Of a DNA stretch of 64,000 bases, positions 40,648-49,847 are shown piece after piece. Location of the stretch: assembly GCF_003315195.1 (NCBI RefSeq), contig NZ_QNRV01000011.1, positions 1 to 64,000 of the forward strand. Reading direction: 5' to 3'. This stretch comes from Sutterella wadsworthensis (GTDB lineage Bacteria > Pseudomonadota > Gammaproteobacteria > Burkholderiales > Burkholderiaceae_F). Below the pieces are notes generated by a model. The model was not told the DNA's origin, did not search any database, and was given only the letters and a program-made list of their open reading frames with translations. The first letter of the stretch is position 1. Each line of letters opens with the position of its first letter. The translations under genes were made by a program, and so were the position numbers.

Positions 40648-41598
40648 ATGGACAGCGTTGCGCTCATCGCACCTGATTTTTCGATCATTCTGCTGGGATT
40701 GCTGCTGCGGCTGAAGTTCGAATATTCAGAAGATTTCTGGAAACAGGCCGAACGGCTTGTTTTCTACGTGCTTTTCCCGCCGCTGCTCTTCACCTCCATC
40801 TCTGGGTCCAGCCTCTCGCTCGGAGAGTCTGCTGGGTTCCTCGCCGCAGGCATCGGGGCGATGCTGATCGGCGTCTGCGCGTCTTGGTGCATTCGCTATT
40901 TGGTGAAGGCTGATCCGGTCACCCATGCATCGCTCTTTCAATGCGGCTTTCGCTTCAACACTTATATTGGTTTTGCCCTTGCTTTGAAGCTTTTTGGTGA
41001 CCAGGGTTTTGCACTTCTGGCACTTTTGATCGCTTTTTGGGTGCCGATTTCAAACACCATTGCGGTGAGTGCGCTCGCTGGTGCTGTGGCCAAACGTGAT
41101 GCAGCCTTGGGAAAGCAGACAAAGGGCTCTGAGCCCAGCCTCATGGTTGTTACGGGCAAAGCGGTTGTCCAAAATCCGCTCATTATCGCTACGGTTCTTG
41201 GACTCTGCTGCAATCTTCTCGGCATCACAGTGCCCGCAACCGTCCATCACTTCTTAAAGGGACTTGGCAATGCGTCGCTGGCCATGGGGTTGCTTTGCAT
41301 CGGTGCCGGTCTGCGCTTTGCAGCGCTTCGCGGAAGCTGGGGACTTATTCTCACCGGCGCCGTGCAAAGACTGATGCTTTTGCCGCTTGTCGCTTGGGGA
41401 GTGACAGCAGCCTGGGGACTGCCGCCGGCAGCGGCGGGAGTCGTCATTATTTTTGCGGCTCTGCCGACAGCACAGTCGTGCTATGTGATGACGGCCGCTA
41501 TGCACGGCAACGCTCCGGCTGTTGCTGCCGCAACATCCCTGCAGACATTGACAGCAATAGTGACGCTGCCCATCTGGATTTCGCTTGCGATTCTTTGA
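40648..41598 (+). CDS. AEC-family transporter (auxin efflux carrier/malate-type permease)
   Basis: Inner-membrane carrier of 316 residues with about ten membrane segments and the family layout: FPPLLFTSISGSSL near residue 48, GFRFNTYIGFALALKLFG near 93, QNPLIIATVLGL near 170, and an alanine-rich final segment. Such proteins move small carboxylates or amino acids. Its last about 230 bases are duplicated at 42770-42993 beyond the PIN toxin-antitoxin genes. Confidence 0.85.
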   Translation: MDSVALIAPDFSIILLGLLLRLKFEYSEDFWKQAERLVFYVLFPPLLFTSISGSSLSLGESAGFLAAGIGAMLIGVCASWCIRYLVKADPVTHASLFQCGFRFNTYIGFALALKLFGDQGFALLALLIAFWVPISNTIAVSALAGAVAKRDAALGKQTKGSEPSLMVVTGKAVVQNPLIIATVLGLCCNLLGITVPATVHHFLKGLGNASLAMGLLCIGAGLRFAALRGSWGLILTGAVQRLMLLPLVAWGVTAAWGLPPAAAGVVIIFAALPTAQSCYVMTAAMHGNAPAVAAATSLQTLTAIVTLPIWISLAIL

Positions 41599-41782
41599 TT
41601 TAAGCATCGGGCAGAGAGCGGGTTTGCACCTTGCTCACTCGCACTCCACCGGACGAGCCGTTCGGCATCGGCGTTTTAAAGTTAAGCCGTGAATTCAGTG
41701 GTTAGGCCTTTAACGTTTCACCATGGTCCGCGTCCATTTACGGACGATTTCCATGCTTGTTCGCATGACATCCCTCTGCGTC

Positions 41783-42238
41783 TCAGCTCCCGTTCTCGGC
41801 CTTTGGGACGCTCCCATGCCAGCCTAAGTAACGCTCGGCAAATTGCGTAGCGGTGAGTATTTCTGTTGCACCTATTTGTTTACGATCAAGCAAGCCTGCG
41901 CGATGGTCACCGGTCACGAGGGTGTTTGCCGAACCGTATTCAGAAATTGCAATCAGAAAATTATCGTCAGGATCAAGAGCTTCTTCGGAGATTAATGCTC
42001 CGGGTTTGATAATTGTTGCCAAACTGCGCATCCGATTGATGATCAGTCCTACTTTGTGCGGTTGAAGAAAGGGCTGCAGATGCTTATAACGCGAGACTCG
42101 CCGCACTTCTTCGAGCTGCTCCTCTGAAGTGAGAAGCTCAAATCCTCCGGCGAGCCAGGATTGAAGGATCAGGTCAGGAGGATTGTGCGGAGAAATGAGC
42201 GCAGAGATCAGAACATTGGTATCAAGAACGACTTTCAT
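41783..42238 (-). CDS. PIN-domain toxin
   Basis: A 151-residue predicted RNase of the PIN family (PIN_3-type toxin component). Acidic residues of the metal site are seen in VVLDTNVLIS (Asp6), a central Glu region LLTSEEQLEEVRR, and DPDDNFLIAI and VTGDHRAGLL later. ATG 42238 overlaps the antitoxin stop (ATGA). Expected to cleave RNA when free. Confidence 0.85.
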   Translation of the reverse strand: MKVVLDTNVLISALISPHNPPDLILQSWLAGGFELLTSEEQLEEVRRVSRYKHLQPFLQPHKVGLIINRMRSLATIIKPGALISEEALDPDDNFLIAISEYGSANTLVTGDHRAGLLDRKQIGATEILTATQFAERYLGWHGSVPKAENGS

Positions 42239-42504
42239 TGAGGGTGTTCCTTCGCCCACATAACTCCATCCGCAATGATCTTGTCAAGATCGTCTTGTGA
42301 TAGTCCGGAAGTACGCACCTCTTCCTTTGCTTCCTCGGCTAGCGAAGAAATGATGTAACGTGAAACTGCCTTCTGAACTAACGAGGAAAGAGCCCCTTTT
42401 TTCCCACCATGGGATGCAAGGTAGATTCGGGTTGCTTCATCAAAATCAGGCGGAACAGAAATGTTCCACTTCACATTTGAGTTGCAAATGACAGATTGAG
42501 TCAT
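42235..42504 (-). CDS. Antitoxin of the PIN system
   Basis: An 89-residue protein encoded just upstream of and overlapping the PIN gene by 4 bases. The N-terminus has VKWNISVPPDFDEATRIYLASHG, a ribbon-helix-helix-like DNA-binding region, followed by a helix (SLVQKAVSRYIISSLAEEAKE) and an acidic tail that could cover the toxin. It should repress the operon and inhibit the toxin. No exact family name is assigned. Confidence 0.75.
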   Translation of the reverse strand: MTQSVICNSNVKWNISVPPDFDEATRIYLASHGGKKGALSSLVQKAVSRYIISSLAEEAKEEVRTSGLSQDDLDKIIADGVMWAKEHPQ

Positions 42505-42769
42505 AGATGATCCTGACTTTTCAAGGTGGATATGCGTCTATCTTCCTATCATTATACCTTGGCTTGACAAGGTTTCCCGCCGAATATCTGCCAAGCTGCA
42601 AAGACGTGTCGTTATCTGTTTTTGATGACGCTTTCCTTCTGAGTTGGTTTTTGCTCGGAAGACTTCTTCTGCTCGCGCAAGGTTTGTACTGTGGCAAGAG
42701 CTTCAGATTCAACCGGTTGTAGCGCCTGCAAATGGGCTTTGGGATCGCAGGCGAGTGAAGTGGCATGGA

Positions 42770-42993
42770 ATTGCTTTTGCCGCTTGGGGAGTGACGGCAG
42801 CCTGCGGACTGCCGCCGGCAGCGGCGGGAGTCGTCATTATTTTTGCGGCTCTGCCGACAGCACAGTCGTGCTATGTGATGACGGCCTCCATGCACGGCAA
42901 TGCGCCGGCTGTTGCTGCTGCAACATCCCTGCAGACATTAGCAGCAATAGTGACGCTGCCCATCTGGATTTCGCTTGCGATTCTTTGATTCAA
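42770..42993 (+). pseudogene. Duplicated 3' end of the AEC transporter gene
   Basis: Near-identical to 41376-41604 (the last about 70 codons), with a 7-base gap near the start of the copy and a few substitutions. No 5' part is present, so it cannot make a transporter. The two copies flank the PIN toxin-antitoxin genes in direct orientation. Confidence 0.85.
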
Positions 42994-42999
42994 GCTATC

Positions 43000-43022
43000 A
43001 AAAAGAGCCGCTTTCGCGGCTC
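43000..43022 (-). terminator. Terminator of the dipeptidase gene
   Basis: GAGCCGC (43005-43011) pairs with GCGGCTC (43016-43022), with T residues following on the minus strand. A second dyad CCTGCCG/CGGCAGG lies at about 43029-43057. Confidence 0.7.
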
Positions 43023-43073
43023 CAAAATCCTGCCGACAAACAACGTCTGCCGGCAGGGAAAACGAAACTGCAG

Positions 43074-44504
43074 TTAATCCTTGTTCTTGCGGTTCTTTGC
43101 AGGAACAAGCGCCTCAATATCGGCAGTGCGGATCGTGAAGAGTCGGCAGAGAAGCTTCTCGGCGAGGGCTTCGGCCTCAGCAATGATCTTCAGATTGAAG
43201 GCGTCAAGGTGACTGCGGGCAGCCGCTTCACTTGTAGCCTTAAGGGCCAGATACTCTTCTTCCATGCGCTGCTGGGCAGCAGATGTTTCAGCTTCGAAGG
43301 CCGCAAAGGCTTCATGTACGATCGGCGCAAGCTTCGGGTAGTCCGTCATGGCGAGCGTCTGCAGGCGGCGGAACTTCCAGTAGGCCGATTCCGTGTCGCA
43401 CTGATCAGTTCCCTTGCTCCAGGATGCCGGAACTTGTGTGAGACCCGCATAGAAGGGAATGAAGACCGACAGATCAGCCATACCGACGGCGACATAGATG
43501 ACTTGGCCGATTTCCTTGGGAAGCCACGGACGCACCTGCATGACGTGAGCTTCATACGTGCGGAAAACGCTGATCGGACGCCACGGTTCGTCGCCGCGCA
43601 GGCCGTGACCATACGGGTCATGCTCGGTGCCGGCAAAATGGTCGCGCATCAGCGCCTTGGCATCCTCAATGGTGCCCTTGCGCTCGGGCGTGAGGAACAC
43701 GGGGAAACTGCGGCCGGCGTCAGGGTTCTGTTCAAGCGACGGATTGAGGCGCTTTTGCATGACCCAGACACGCGGGTCGTTATAAGTGCGGTCGCGGTCG
43801 TCGTCACGCGTATAGGCCTTGGAAAAATTGAATTCACCGTCGGTTTCGGGGTTGTAGAGTCCCTTTTCGACAGCAAATTCAACCAGGTTCTTCGAGGCCA
43901 TCTGGTCGTCGGACGCCGGATCATAAGTTTGGAAGCGTCCCTGGTTGCCGGAGGCAAAATAGGTGTCGGCTGGGATACGCTGCGCAAGCCAGTGATGGCC
44001 GGAACCGGTTTCAAGGTACCAAACCTCGGTTTCGTCAACGAACGCTACGCCAAAACCTTCGCCGCACCCCTGCGCTTCAATGATGCGGCCAAGTTCTGCA
44101 GCGCCTTCGCGCGCGGTGCGGCAGCGGCAGAGCAGTACGTCGGCGATGTCGTCCTCGGTAATGCCCGTTTCCTTGACGTACGGATCAACGGCAAGTGCGG
44201 CTTCAGAGGCGAAGATCGATTCTGTGCCGGTGAGTCCCATGCCGGCTTCGTTGAAGCCGCAGGCACCGTGAAGCTGCGTCTTCCAGTTGGGAATCGTCGT
44301 ATAGCGCAGGGAATTCTCCGGAAGCGGGTAGGTGAAGTCATTCACGCCGCCGTGCGCTTTGCAGCTGTAAAAACCGGTCTGACCCTGGCGGGCAGGATGA
44401 ATGACGAAGTGCTGGGCTTTAAGCGAGGAGCTGTCGGCGCTGCGGGCGACGATGAATGAGCCGTCGGCGGAAGCCTTTTCGCCGAAAACGATGGTGGTGC
44501 ACAT
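43074..44504 (-). CDS. C69-family dipeptidase
   Basis: A 476-residue N-terminal nucleophile dipeptidase of family C69 (PepD-like). ATG 44504 is chosen so that the product begins MCTTIVFGEKASADG: Cys2 becomes the N-terminal nucleophile after removal of Met. Other family stretches are HGACGFNEAGMGLTGTESIF near 85, CGEGFGVAFVDETEVWYLETGSGHHW near 145, and HDPYGHG near 275. It hydrolyses a broad range of dipeptides in the cytoplasm and would fit with the peptide importer of the window. The longer frame upstream has no family similarity. Confidence 0.88.
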   Translation of the reverse strand: MCTTIVFGEKASADGSFIVARSADSSSLKAQHFVIHPARQGQTGFYSCKAHGGVNDFTYPLPENSLRYTTIPNWKTQLHGACGFNEAGMGLTGTESIFASEAALAVDPYVKETGITEDDIADVLLCRCRTAREGAAELGRIIEAQGCGEGFGVAFVDETEVWYLETGSGHHWLAQRIPADTYFASGNQGRFQTYDPASDDQMASKNLVEFAVEKGLYNPETDGEFNFSKAYTRDDDRDRTYNDPRVWVMQKRLNPSLEQNPDAGRSFPVFLTPERKGTIEDAKALMRDHFAGTEHDPYGHGLRGDEPWRPISVFRTYEAHVMQVRPWLPKEIGQVIYVAVGMADLSVFIPFYAGLTQVPASWSKGTDQCDTESAYWKFRRLQTLAMTDYPKLAPIVHEAFAAFEAETSAAQQRMEEEYLALKATSEAAARSHLDAFNLKIIAEAEALAEKLLCRLFTIRTADIEALVPAKNRKNKD

Positions 44505-44760
44505 GCTCTTTAAATATCTCCGCTTGTGTGGATTTTGATGTGGGCAGCTGCAGTGGTTGAACTGCGCAGCTGCGGTTGAGTTTAGCAAGTTCATGCCAAA
44601 TGCCAATCCCGCAGTGAGGGTGATTTTTTGTGCAGTTTCACGGTTCGTCGGGGCTTAAGCTGCGGCGTATCCGGTTGGAACGTTAAGGCATTATTAGAAT
44701 GCGCTGTGAGGTCGTCGGAAAGATCGCTCCGCGGCAGGATGTATACGAGAAGGAATGGTT

Positions 44761-46668
44761 ATGAAGATCGGTGAGAACGCCACAGGGTTCATTAAAGCTG
44801 CGGCCGGTTCGCCTCGGGTGCATCCTGGAGAGCCTATGAAAAACGCAGCGGAAATCTGCTCGGTCATCGATCAGGCTGAAGCCCTCAAAGCGGATGTTCT
44901 GGTTTTGCCCGAACTGGTGCTCTCGGGATATACGGCAGCAGACCTCTTCTTGCGGGCGCCGCTTCTCGAAGGTGTTCTGACGGCGCTCGAATGCATTAAA
45001 GATCATCTGAAGCGGCCTGAATCCGAGGGACTCATCGTTGTCCTTGGAGCGCCGATTCGTGCGGATGGCCGGCTTTTTAACTGCGCCGTTTTCCTGCAAA
45101 ACGGCCGGGTTTTAGGCATTGTTCCCAAGAGTCACCTGCCCAACTATCAGGAATTTTATGAAGCGCGCTGGTTTTCGCCCGCTTCTGAGGCGGTGAGCTG
45201 CACCGCGGAACTCTTGGGCGACACGGTTCCTTTCGGCACAGATCTGATCATCGAGTCAGCATCGGGTTTAGCGATCGCCGCAGAAATTTGTGAAGATCTT
45301 TGGGTTGCTCAGCCGCCCGCGGCAGCAGCGGCAGCGGCGGGAGCCAACGTTATCGTTAATCTTTCCGCTTCTAATGAAACGGCAGGCAAGGCGAAATTTC
45401 GCCGCGAACTCGTGCGTCTGCAGTCCGCACGGTCCATGTGCGCATACGTTTATGCATCTTCGGGCGAGGGTGAGTCGACAACGGATTTGGTTTTCTCCGG
45501 ACATTTGCTCGCGGCCGCCGGCGGGCGCATCGCGGCGGAATCCATTTGGCAGACCGGCATGATTTCGGCCGATATCGATCTGGAGCGCATTGAGCTCGAA
45601 CGCATTCGCTTTCGTTCATTTGCGCAGGGCGTTGAGACAAAGCCCTGCCGCCGCATTCATGCGGCGCCAACGCCCTCGGCACGCTCGGCACTGTGGCCCG
45701 CCAAGGTGGATCCGGCACCCTTTATTCCTAAAAACGCTGATCGCCGACGTGAGCGCGCCAGGGAAATTTTGCGCATGCAGTGCGCGGGACTGACGGAGCG
45801 ATTGCGTAAGACCGGGATTGCCCGCGTTGTAATCGGGGTTTCCGGCGGTCTCGACAGTACGCTGGCGCTCCTCGTCGCGGCAGCGGCTATGGATGATCTC
45901 GGACGTCCGCGTTCGGACATCCTCGGCATCTCCATGCCGGGCTTTGGTACTTCATCGGGAACGCGTGCCAGTGCAGAGGCACTGATGCGGGGTCTTGGCA
46001 TTGAATTCCGCACGATCGATATTCGTCCGGCTTGTCGGCAGCACTTTGCCGATATTGGGCATCCGGAAGATCGCTATGACGTGGTTTTTGAAAATGCTCA
46101 GGCGCGGGAACGCACGCAGATTCTCATGGATGTCGCCAATGCTGTGGGCGGACTCGTGCTGGGAACGTCCGATATGAGCGAGCTCGCTCTGGGCTGGGCC
46201 ACTTTCAACGGCGACCATATGTCCATGTACGCGGTCAACGCCGGCGTGCCGAAGACGCTTGTGCAGTATTTGGTGCGCGTTTTCGGCGAGATGCATCCTG
46301 AGCTTGAAGAGGTGCTGGCGGGCGTACTCGCAACGGAGATTAGTCCGGAACTGTTGCCGCCCGATGCCGCCGGACGCATTCAGTCAACTGAAGCTGCGCT
46401 CGGCCCCTATGCGCTTCATGACTTCTTCCTCTATCACGTGATGAAGTCGGGCTTTGCCAGAGCCAAAATTGAAACGCTTGCGGCGATTGCCTTTCCAGAG
46501 GTTGACAAAGCTTTGCTCAGCAAAACCGCGGCAACTTTCTTCCGTCGGTTCTATGCGCAGCAGTTTAAGCGCAGCAGTATGCCCGACGGCCCCAAGATCG
46601 GATCTGTGGCGCTCTCGCCGAGAGGTGATCTGCGGCTGCCTTCGGATCTCGGGCCCATTGAATCCTGA
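44761..46668 (+). CDS. nadE: Glutamine-dependent NAD+ synthase
   Basis: Makes NAD+ from nicotinate adenine dinucleotide and glutamine. A 635-residue two-domain enzyme. The nitrilase-type glutaminase has Glu51 (PELVLSGY), Lys123 (PKSHLPNY) and Cys177 (EICEDLW). The synthetase domain has the ATP loop SGGLDST at 361-367. ATG 44761 is chosen for GAAGGA six bases upstream; ATG 44755 would be too close. Convergent with the LolA-like gene. Confidence 0.93.
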   Translation: MKIGENATGFIKAAAGSPRVHPGEPMKNAAEICSVIDQAEALKADVLVLPELVLSGYTAADLFLRAPLLEGVLTALECIKDHLKRPESEGLIVVLGAPIRADGRLFNCAVFLQNGRVLGIVPKSHLPNYQEFYEARWFSPASEAVSCTAELLGDTVPFGTDLIIESASGLAIAAEICEDLWVAQPPAAAAAAAGANVIVNLSASNETAGKAKFRRELVRLQSARSMCAYVYASSGEGESTTDLVFSGHLLAAAGGRIAAESIWQTGMISADIDLERIELERIRFRSFAQGVETKPCRRIHAAPTPSARSALWPAKVDPAPFIPKNADRRRERAREILRMQCAGLTERLRKTGIARVVIGVSGGLDSTLALLVAAAAMDDLGRPRSDILGISMPGFGTSSGTRASAEALMRGLGIEFRTIDIRPACRQHFADIGHPEDRYDVVFENAQARERTQILMDVANAVGGLVLGTSDMSELALGWATFNGDHMSMYAVNAGVPKTLVQYLVRVFGEMHPELEEVLAGVLATEISPELLPPDAAGRIQSTEAALGPYALHDFFLYHVMKSGFARAKIETLAAIAFPEVDKALLSKTAATFFRRFYAQQFKRSSMPDGPKIGSVALSPRGDLRLPSDLGPIES

Positions 46669-46694
46669 GGCCGCGCCGGATCGGCTTCGTGCGC

Positions 46695-47342
46695 TCAGCG
46701 TTCAACGGTCACATTGGAAAAGAGCACGACGGTTTCGTCTCCCTGAGGTCCCGTCATGGTGAGTTTTTCCAAATAGCTGCCTGCTTCGGCTTGGATGTGC
46801 TTGACCACCTGGGCGAGTTCGGGTGATTTGGGATTGGCTGAAATGTGAACTCGTCCTTCTGACTGAGCGGCGCTGACCGCAAAAAGGTCGGAGAGTGCAT
46901 CGAATCGGCCGCCCATTACGCTCGTCAGCAGCGTGCAGATTCGGCCGACTGCAGGAATTTCAGTGGCAGTGAGTGCCTGCTTCTCGCCGGCGGCTTCCAG
47001 AAATACGCCTTCGGGCGTGACCTTCATGAGTGAGGCAAAGGGTGTTTGCGTCTGCCACACGAGGCTCTCACCCTCGAGCGTGAAATGTCCTCGGCTCAGC
47101 ATGGGTTTGGGAAAGCCCGGCACTGAGCGGCGTTCTTCAAAGGTTCCTTCAACACGCTTGGCAGCCAAGGGGGCGAGGAGCGCTCGTACGTCGGCAGAAA
47201 GCGCCCCGTCTTGCAGTGTCTGCGCGGCCGGTGAAATATCTGCGCCCTTCGCGGCATGAACGTATCCGCCCAAGCCAATCGCAAGAACGGCAGGAATAAC
47301 GGCTCCAGAGGCTATTCGGATAAAGTGAGCGGCTGCTTTCAA
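46695..47342 (-). CDS. LolA-like outer-membrane lipoprotein carrier protein
   Basis: A 215-residue secreted protein: basic N-terminus, hydrophobic signal, cleavage near AHAAKG (about residue 31). The mature part has LAAKRVEGTFEERRSVPGFPKPMLSRGHF, the strand pattern of LolA-type carriers found beside glycosyltransferases and acyltransferases in aryl-polyene-like loci. It should carry a lipid through the periplasm. Its start overlaps the stop of the acyltransferase gene by 4 bases, so the two are coupled. Confidence 0.72.
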   Translation of the reverse strand: MKAAAHFIRIASGAVIPAVLAIGLGGYVHAAKGADISPAAQTLQDGALSADVRALLAPLAAKRVEGTFEERRSVPGFPKPMLSRGHFTLEGESLVWQTQTPFASLMKVTPEGVFLEAAGEKQALTATEIPAVGRICTLLTSVMGGRFDALSDLFAVSAAQSEGRVHISANPKSPELAQVVKHIQAEAGSYLEKLTMTGPQGDETVVLFSNVTVER

Positions 47343-48364
47343 GAGAGACTCTCCCAGAAATCGTAATAGTTGGCCCAGTCGAGCGGAGAGGACTTAAGTT
47401 CCTCTTCAAGATGCATGGCATAGCGGGCCGCCATGTTTTGGAGGTGCTCTGCGCGAGCTTTGCGCGGAATAGGGCCGCCAGGGGCGAGCTCAAAGAACTT
47501 GACGCGGTAGCGTCGTTCTTTTGCCTTCGGGCGCGTGCAGACCATCATGCGAAGCGGCAGGCCAAGCAGGTCGGCGAGCAGTGCGCCGCCCGTAGGAAAG
47601 CGGGCAGGGCTGCCAAAGAAAGGGACGGCTTGGGAAGCCTCGGATCCCATCGGCGTTCGGTCGCCTGCCAAAACAATATAAGCGCCTTGGGAAGCACGGT
47701 CCGCAAGCTCCATGACGAGCGCGGGCGAGAGCGCAGAGCCGATTTCAAAGAGTTCGACTTGCGGCGGCCGTGCGCCGGCACGTTCGAGGAGCTCATTAAA
47801 CCGTCTGGCATGCCCGGTATGCTGCAGGATCACAATGGGGTGGCTGCTGTAGGCGGGCGATGCCTGAGAGAGGAGTTCCTGGCACCCAGTGTGCGACGTG
47901 AGAATGACGCATCCCGCTTTAGGCGCATCTTTGCGAAAGGGCTCGTCTCCGCTCACCTCGAGCGCTGCCAAATGGTCTTCCCCCGAAAGCGCACAGAATT
48001 TTTCAAGAATAGCCAGCGAAAACCGCTCCAGCTGGGCCAATCCGGAACGGGCGGATGGGGCCGATGTGCCGAAATCATTGAGGAGAAAGGGAGCTGCTCG
48101 GTCGACTCGCTGCTGATAGTCGCAGACGACTGCCCTCAGACGGGGAGAGGAGAACCAGTAGACGGCATTCACCATCCGCAAAACTATTCTGAAGGGCAGA
48201 GCGCCGCAATGGCGGTGAATGAAAAGCAGGATGCGGATGCCGAGTACGCTGGTGCGTTCGGTCAAAGTCGGCCATTCCGGCAGCTTGCTGGAATGAAGAG
48301 GCTGCCGGTGCTTTTCTTCGTCATTGGAGAGGTCTGCCGCCCTCGAGGGAGTGAGTCGAGACAT
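47339..48364 (-). CDS. LpxL/HtrB-like acyltransferase (lysophospholipid acyltransferase superfamily)
   Basis: A 341-residue membrane-associated acyltransferase. The N-terminal hydrophobic helix is near 40-75. The acceptor motif region is VILTSHTGCQELL near 150 (H-T-G-C-Q-E replaces the HxxxxD of LpxL), followed by LAGDRTPMGSEASQAVPFFG near 225, the conserved GDR block. Relatives occur in aryl-polyene-type clusters and may acylate a lipid head group. ATG 48364 is preferred, eight bases after the glycosyltransferase stop. Confidence 0.75.
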   Translation of the reverse strand: MSRLTPSRAADLSNDEEKHRQPLHSSKLPEWPTLTERTSVLGIRILLFIHRHCGALPFRIVLRMVNAVYWFSSPRLRAVVCDYQQRVDRAAPFLLNDFGTSAPSARSGLAQLERFSLAILEKFCALSGEDHLAALEVSGDEPFRKDAPKAGCVILTSHTGCQELLSQASPAYSSHPIVILQHTGHARRFNELLERAGARPPQVELFEIGSALSPALVMELADRASQGAYIVLAGDRTPMGSEASQAVPFFGSPARFPTGGALLADLLGLPLRMMVCTRPKAKERRYRVKFFELAPGGPIPRKARAEHLQNMAARYAMHLEEELKSSPLDWANYYDFWESLS

Positions 48365-48371
48365 CCAGAGT

Positions 48372-49577
48372 TCAGATTGAGCGGTCCGAGGATCCCGGTC
48401 GGTCAACCGCTTCCTGCTCGATTTGGGCCAATGCACGATCCGCGTTTCGTTTGGCAACCGTTGCGGCATGAAAGGCGCGCCGTGCCCGTTCATTTTCTTC
48501 GGGCGTCATAGGCGGACGTTTAGGGGCAGCTTTGGCCTGGGGCTTCACGGACGCGGCTGCCGGCTGAGCGGTTTTCGGCGCTTTGGAGGGCGGGACCGTT
48601 TTGCCTTTAGGCATGGAGCAGCAGGACTTTCTTGAACTCGACGGACACTCGCATTCAGCCGTCCAGCCGAAGATACGCGACCACAAGATGATCGGCATGC
48701 GCGTAGCCATTTGCAGGAAGAGCCGGCTGTGCATCCAGCTGATGCGCATGGTGTCCTTAAACGGCGCATAGTGACTGACGCCGTCTTTGGGGTAGGTGAC
48801 GGCAACGGGAACATTTTTCACCCGCACGCCAGCCCAAAGGAGGCGCACCAAAATTTCCGGATCAAACTCCATACGGCGTCCGATGCGGGCGTTTTCGCAG
48901 ATGGCGAGCGCAGAGTCCAGAGGATAGATCCGCAAGCCGCACATTGCATCCCCAAAGGACAAGGAAAGACTGTTGACGGAGCACCAGAAGTTTGTTACCC
49001 GTCGGCCCCACTTGCGAGCGGGCGGCGCAGAGGCGTCAAACTGCGGCGTGCCGCAGATCAGGGCGTGCGGGAATTTCTGCGCGAGGCGAATCAAATTCGG
49101 CACCGCGCTGAAATCGAGCTGCCCGTCGGCATCAATCTGCAGCACATGCGTGTAGCCCATGCGGACGGCGGCTTTAAAACCGACAATGACGGCAGCGCCT
49201 TTGCCCTGATTGAAGGGCTGATGGATCACCTTCACCTGAGGGGCGGCGAGACGATCGCAGAGACTCTTGGTGGGTTCGTGTGAGCCGTCATCAACGACAA
49301 TGACAGGAAGCGCAAGCTGTCGAAGCGACTGTACGACGGATTCGAGCTTGGCCGGCTGGTCATATACCGGAATAACGGCAACAATTTGAATTTGCGGCCG
49401 CTGAGTCGGTGATGCCGTGCAGGGCGACTGGCGGATGCCGGAACGCGCGGCTGCCACAGCAGCTGCGGGAGTGCCGATGCCTGCCGCGCCGACGGGCTTA
49501 ATTTGAACTTTTTGCGATGCTTGAGCCGGGGACCCCCCGGGCTCGGACTGCAGTTGATCTTCCGTCGATTCGGTCAT
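48372..49577 (-). CDS. Family 2 glycosyltransferase
   Basis: A 401-residue GT2 enzyme. The GT-A domain begins near residue 62 (VAVIPVYDQPAKLESVVQSL), with VVDDGSHEPT near 95 and the metal-binding DADGQLD near 150. Later CGLRIYPLDSALA and EFDPEILVRLLWAG are typical of membrane-lipid glycosyltransferases. The C-terminus is a lysine-, proline- and alanine-rich extension with PPMTPEENERARRAFHAA. ATG 49577 is used. First gene of a unit with the acyltransferase and LolA-like genes. Confidence 0.8.
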   Translation of the reverse strand: MTESTEDQLQSEPGGSPAQASQKVQIKPVGAAGIGTPAAAVAAARSGIRQSPCTASPTQRPQIQIVAVIPVYDQPAKLESVVQSLRQLALPVIVVDDGSHEPTKSLCDRLAAPQVKVIHQPFNQGKGAAVIVGFKAAVRMGYTHVLQIDADGQLDFSAVPNLIRLAQKFPHALICGTPQFDASAPPARKWGRRVTNFWCSVNSLSLSFGDAMCGLRIYPLDSALAICENARIGRRMEFDPEILVRLLWAGVRVKNVPVAVTYPKDGVSHYAPFKDTMRISWMHSRLFLQMATRMPIILWSRIFGWTAECECPSSSRKSCCSMPKGKTVPPSKAPKTAQPAAASVKPQAKAAPKRPPMTPEENERARRAFHAATVAKRNADRALAQIEQEAVDRPGSSDRSI

Positions 49578-49847
49578 ATTGCTGCGGGCGCAATGCACGG
49601 AATCCAGAAGGGACAAGCGATGCGCAGGCTGGTAATGATGTTCGAGACGGGATTTTACGTTTTTATGACGCTTCGGGCTAGGGCAATATGGGTGTTGGAG
49701 AGGTTTCCCGAGGAACTTAAGCAACAGATTTCTATTCTTTGCTTTATTGGCGGATGCATACACGAAATAGCTTAAGCGTCAAAGGTATACTTCCAAATTC
49801 GTCACCTGCAGCCGCAGATCACCAACTCCATCCCCATCGAGCCGCTA

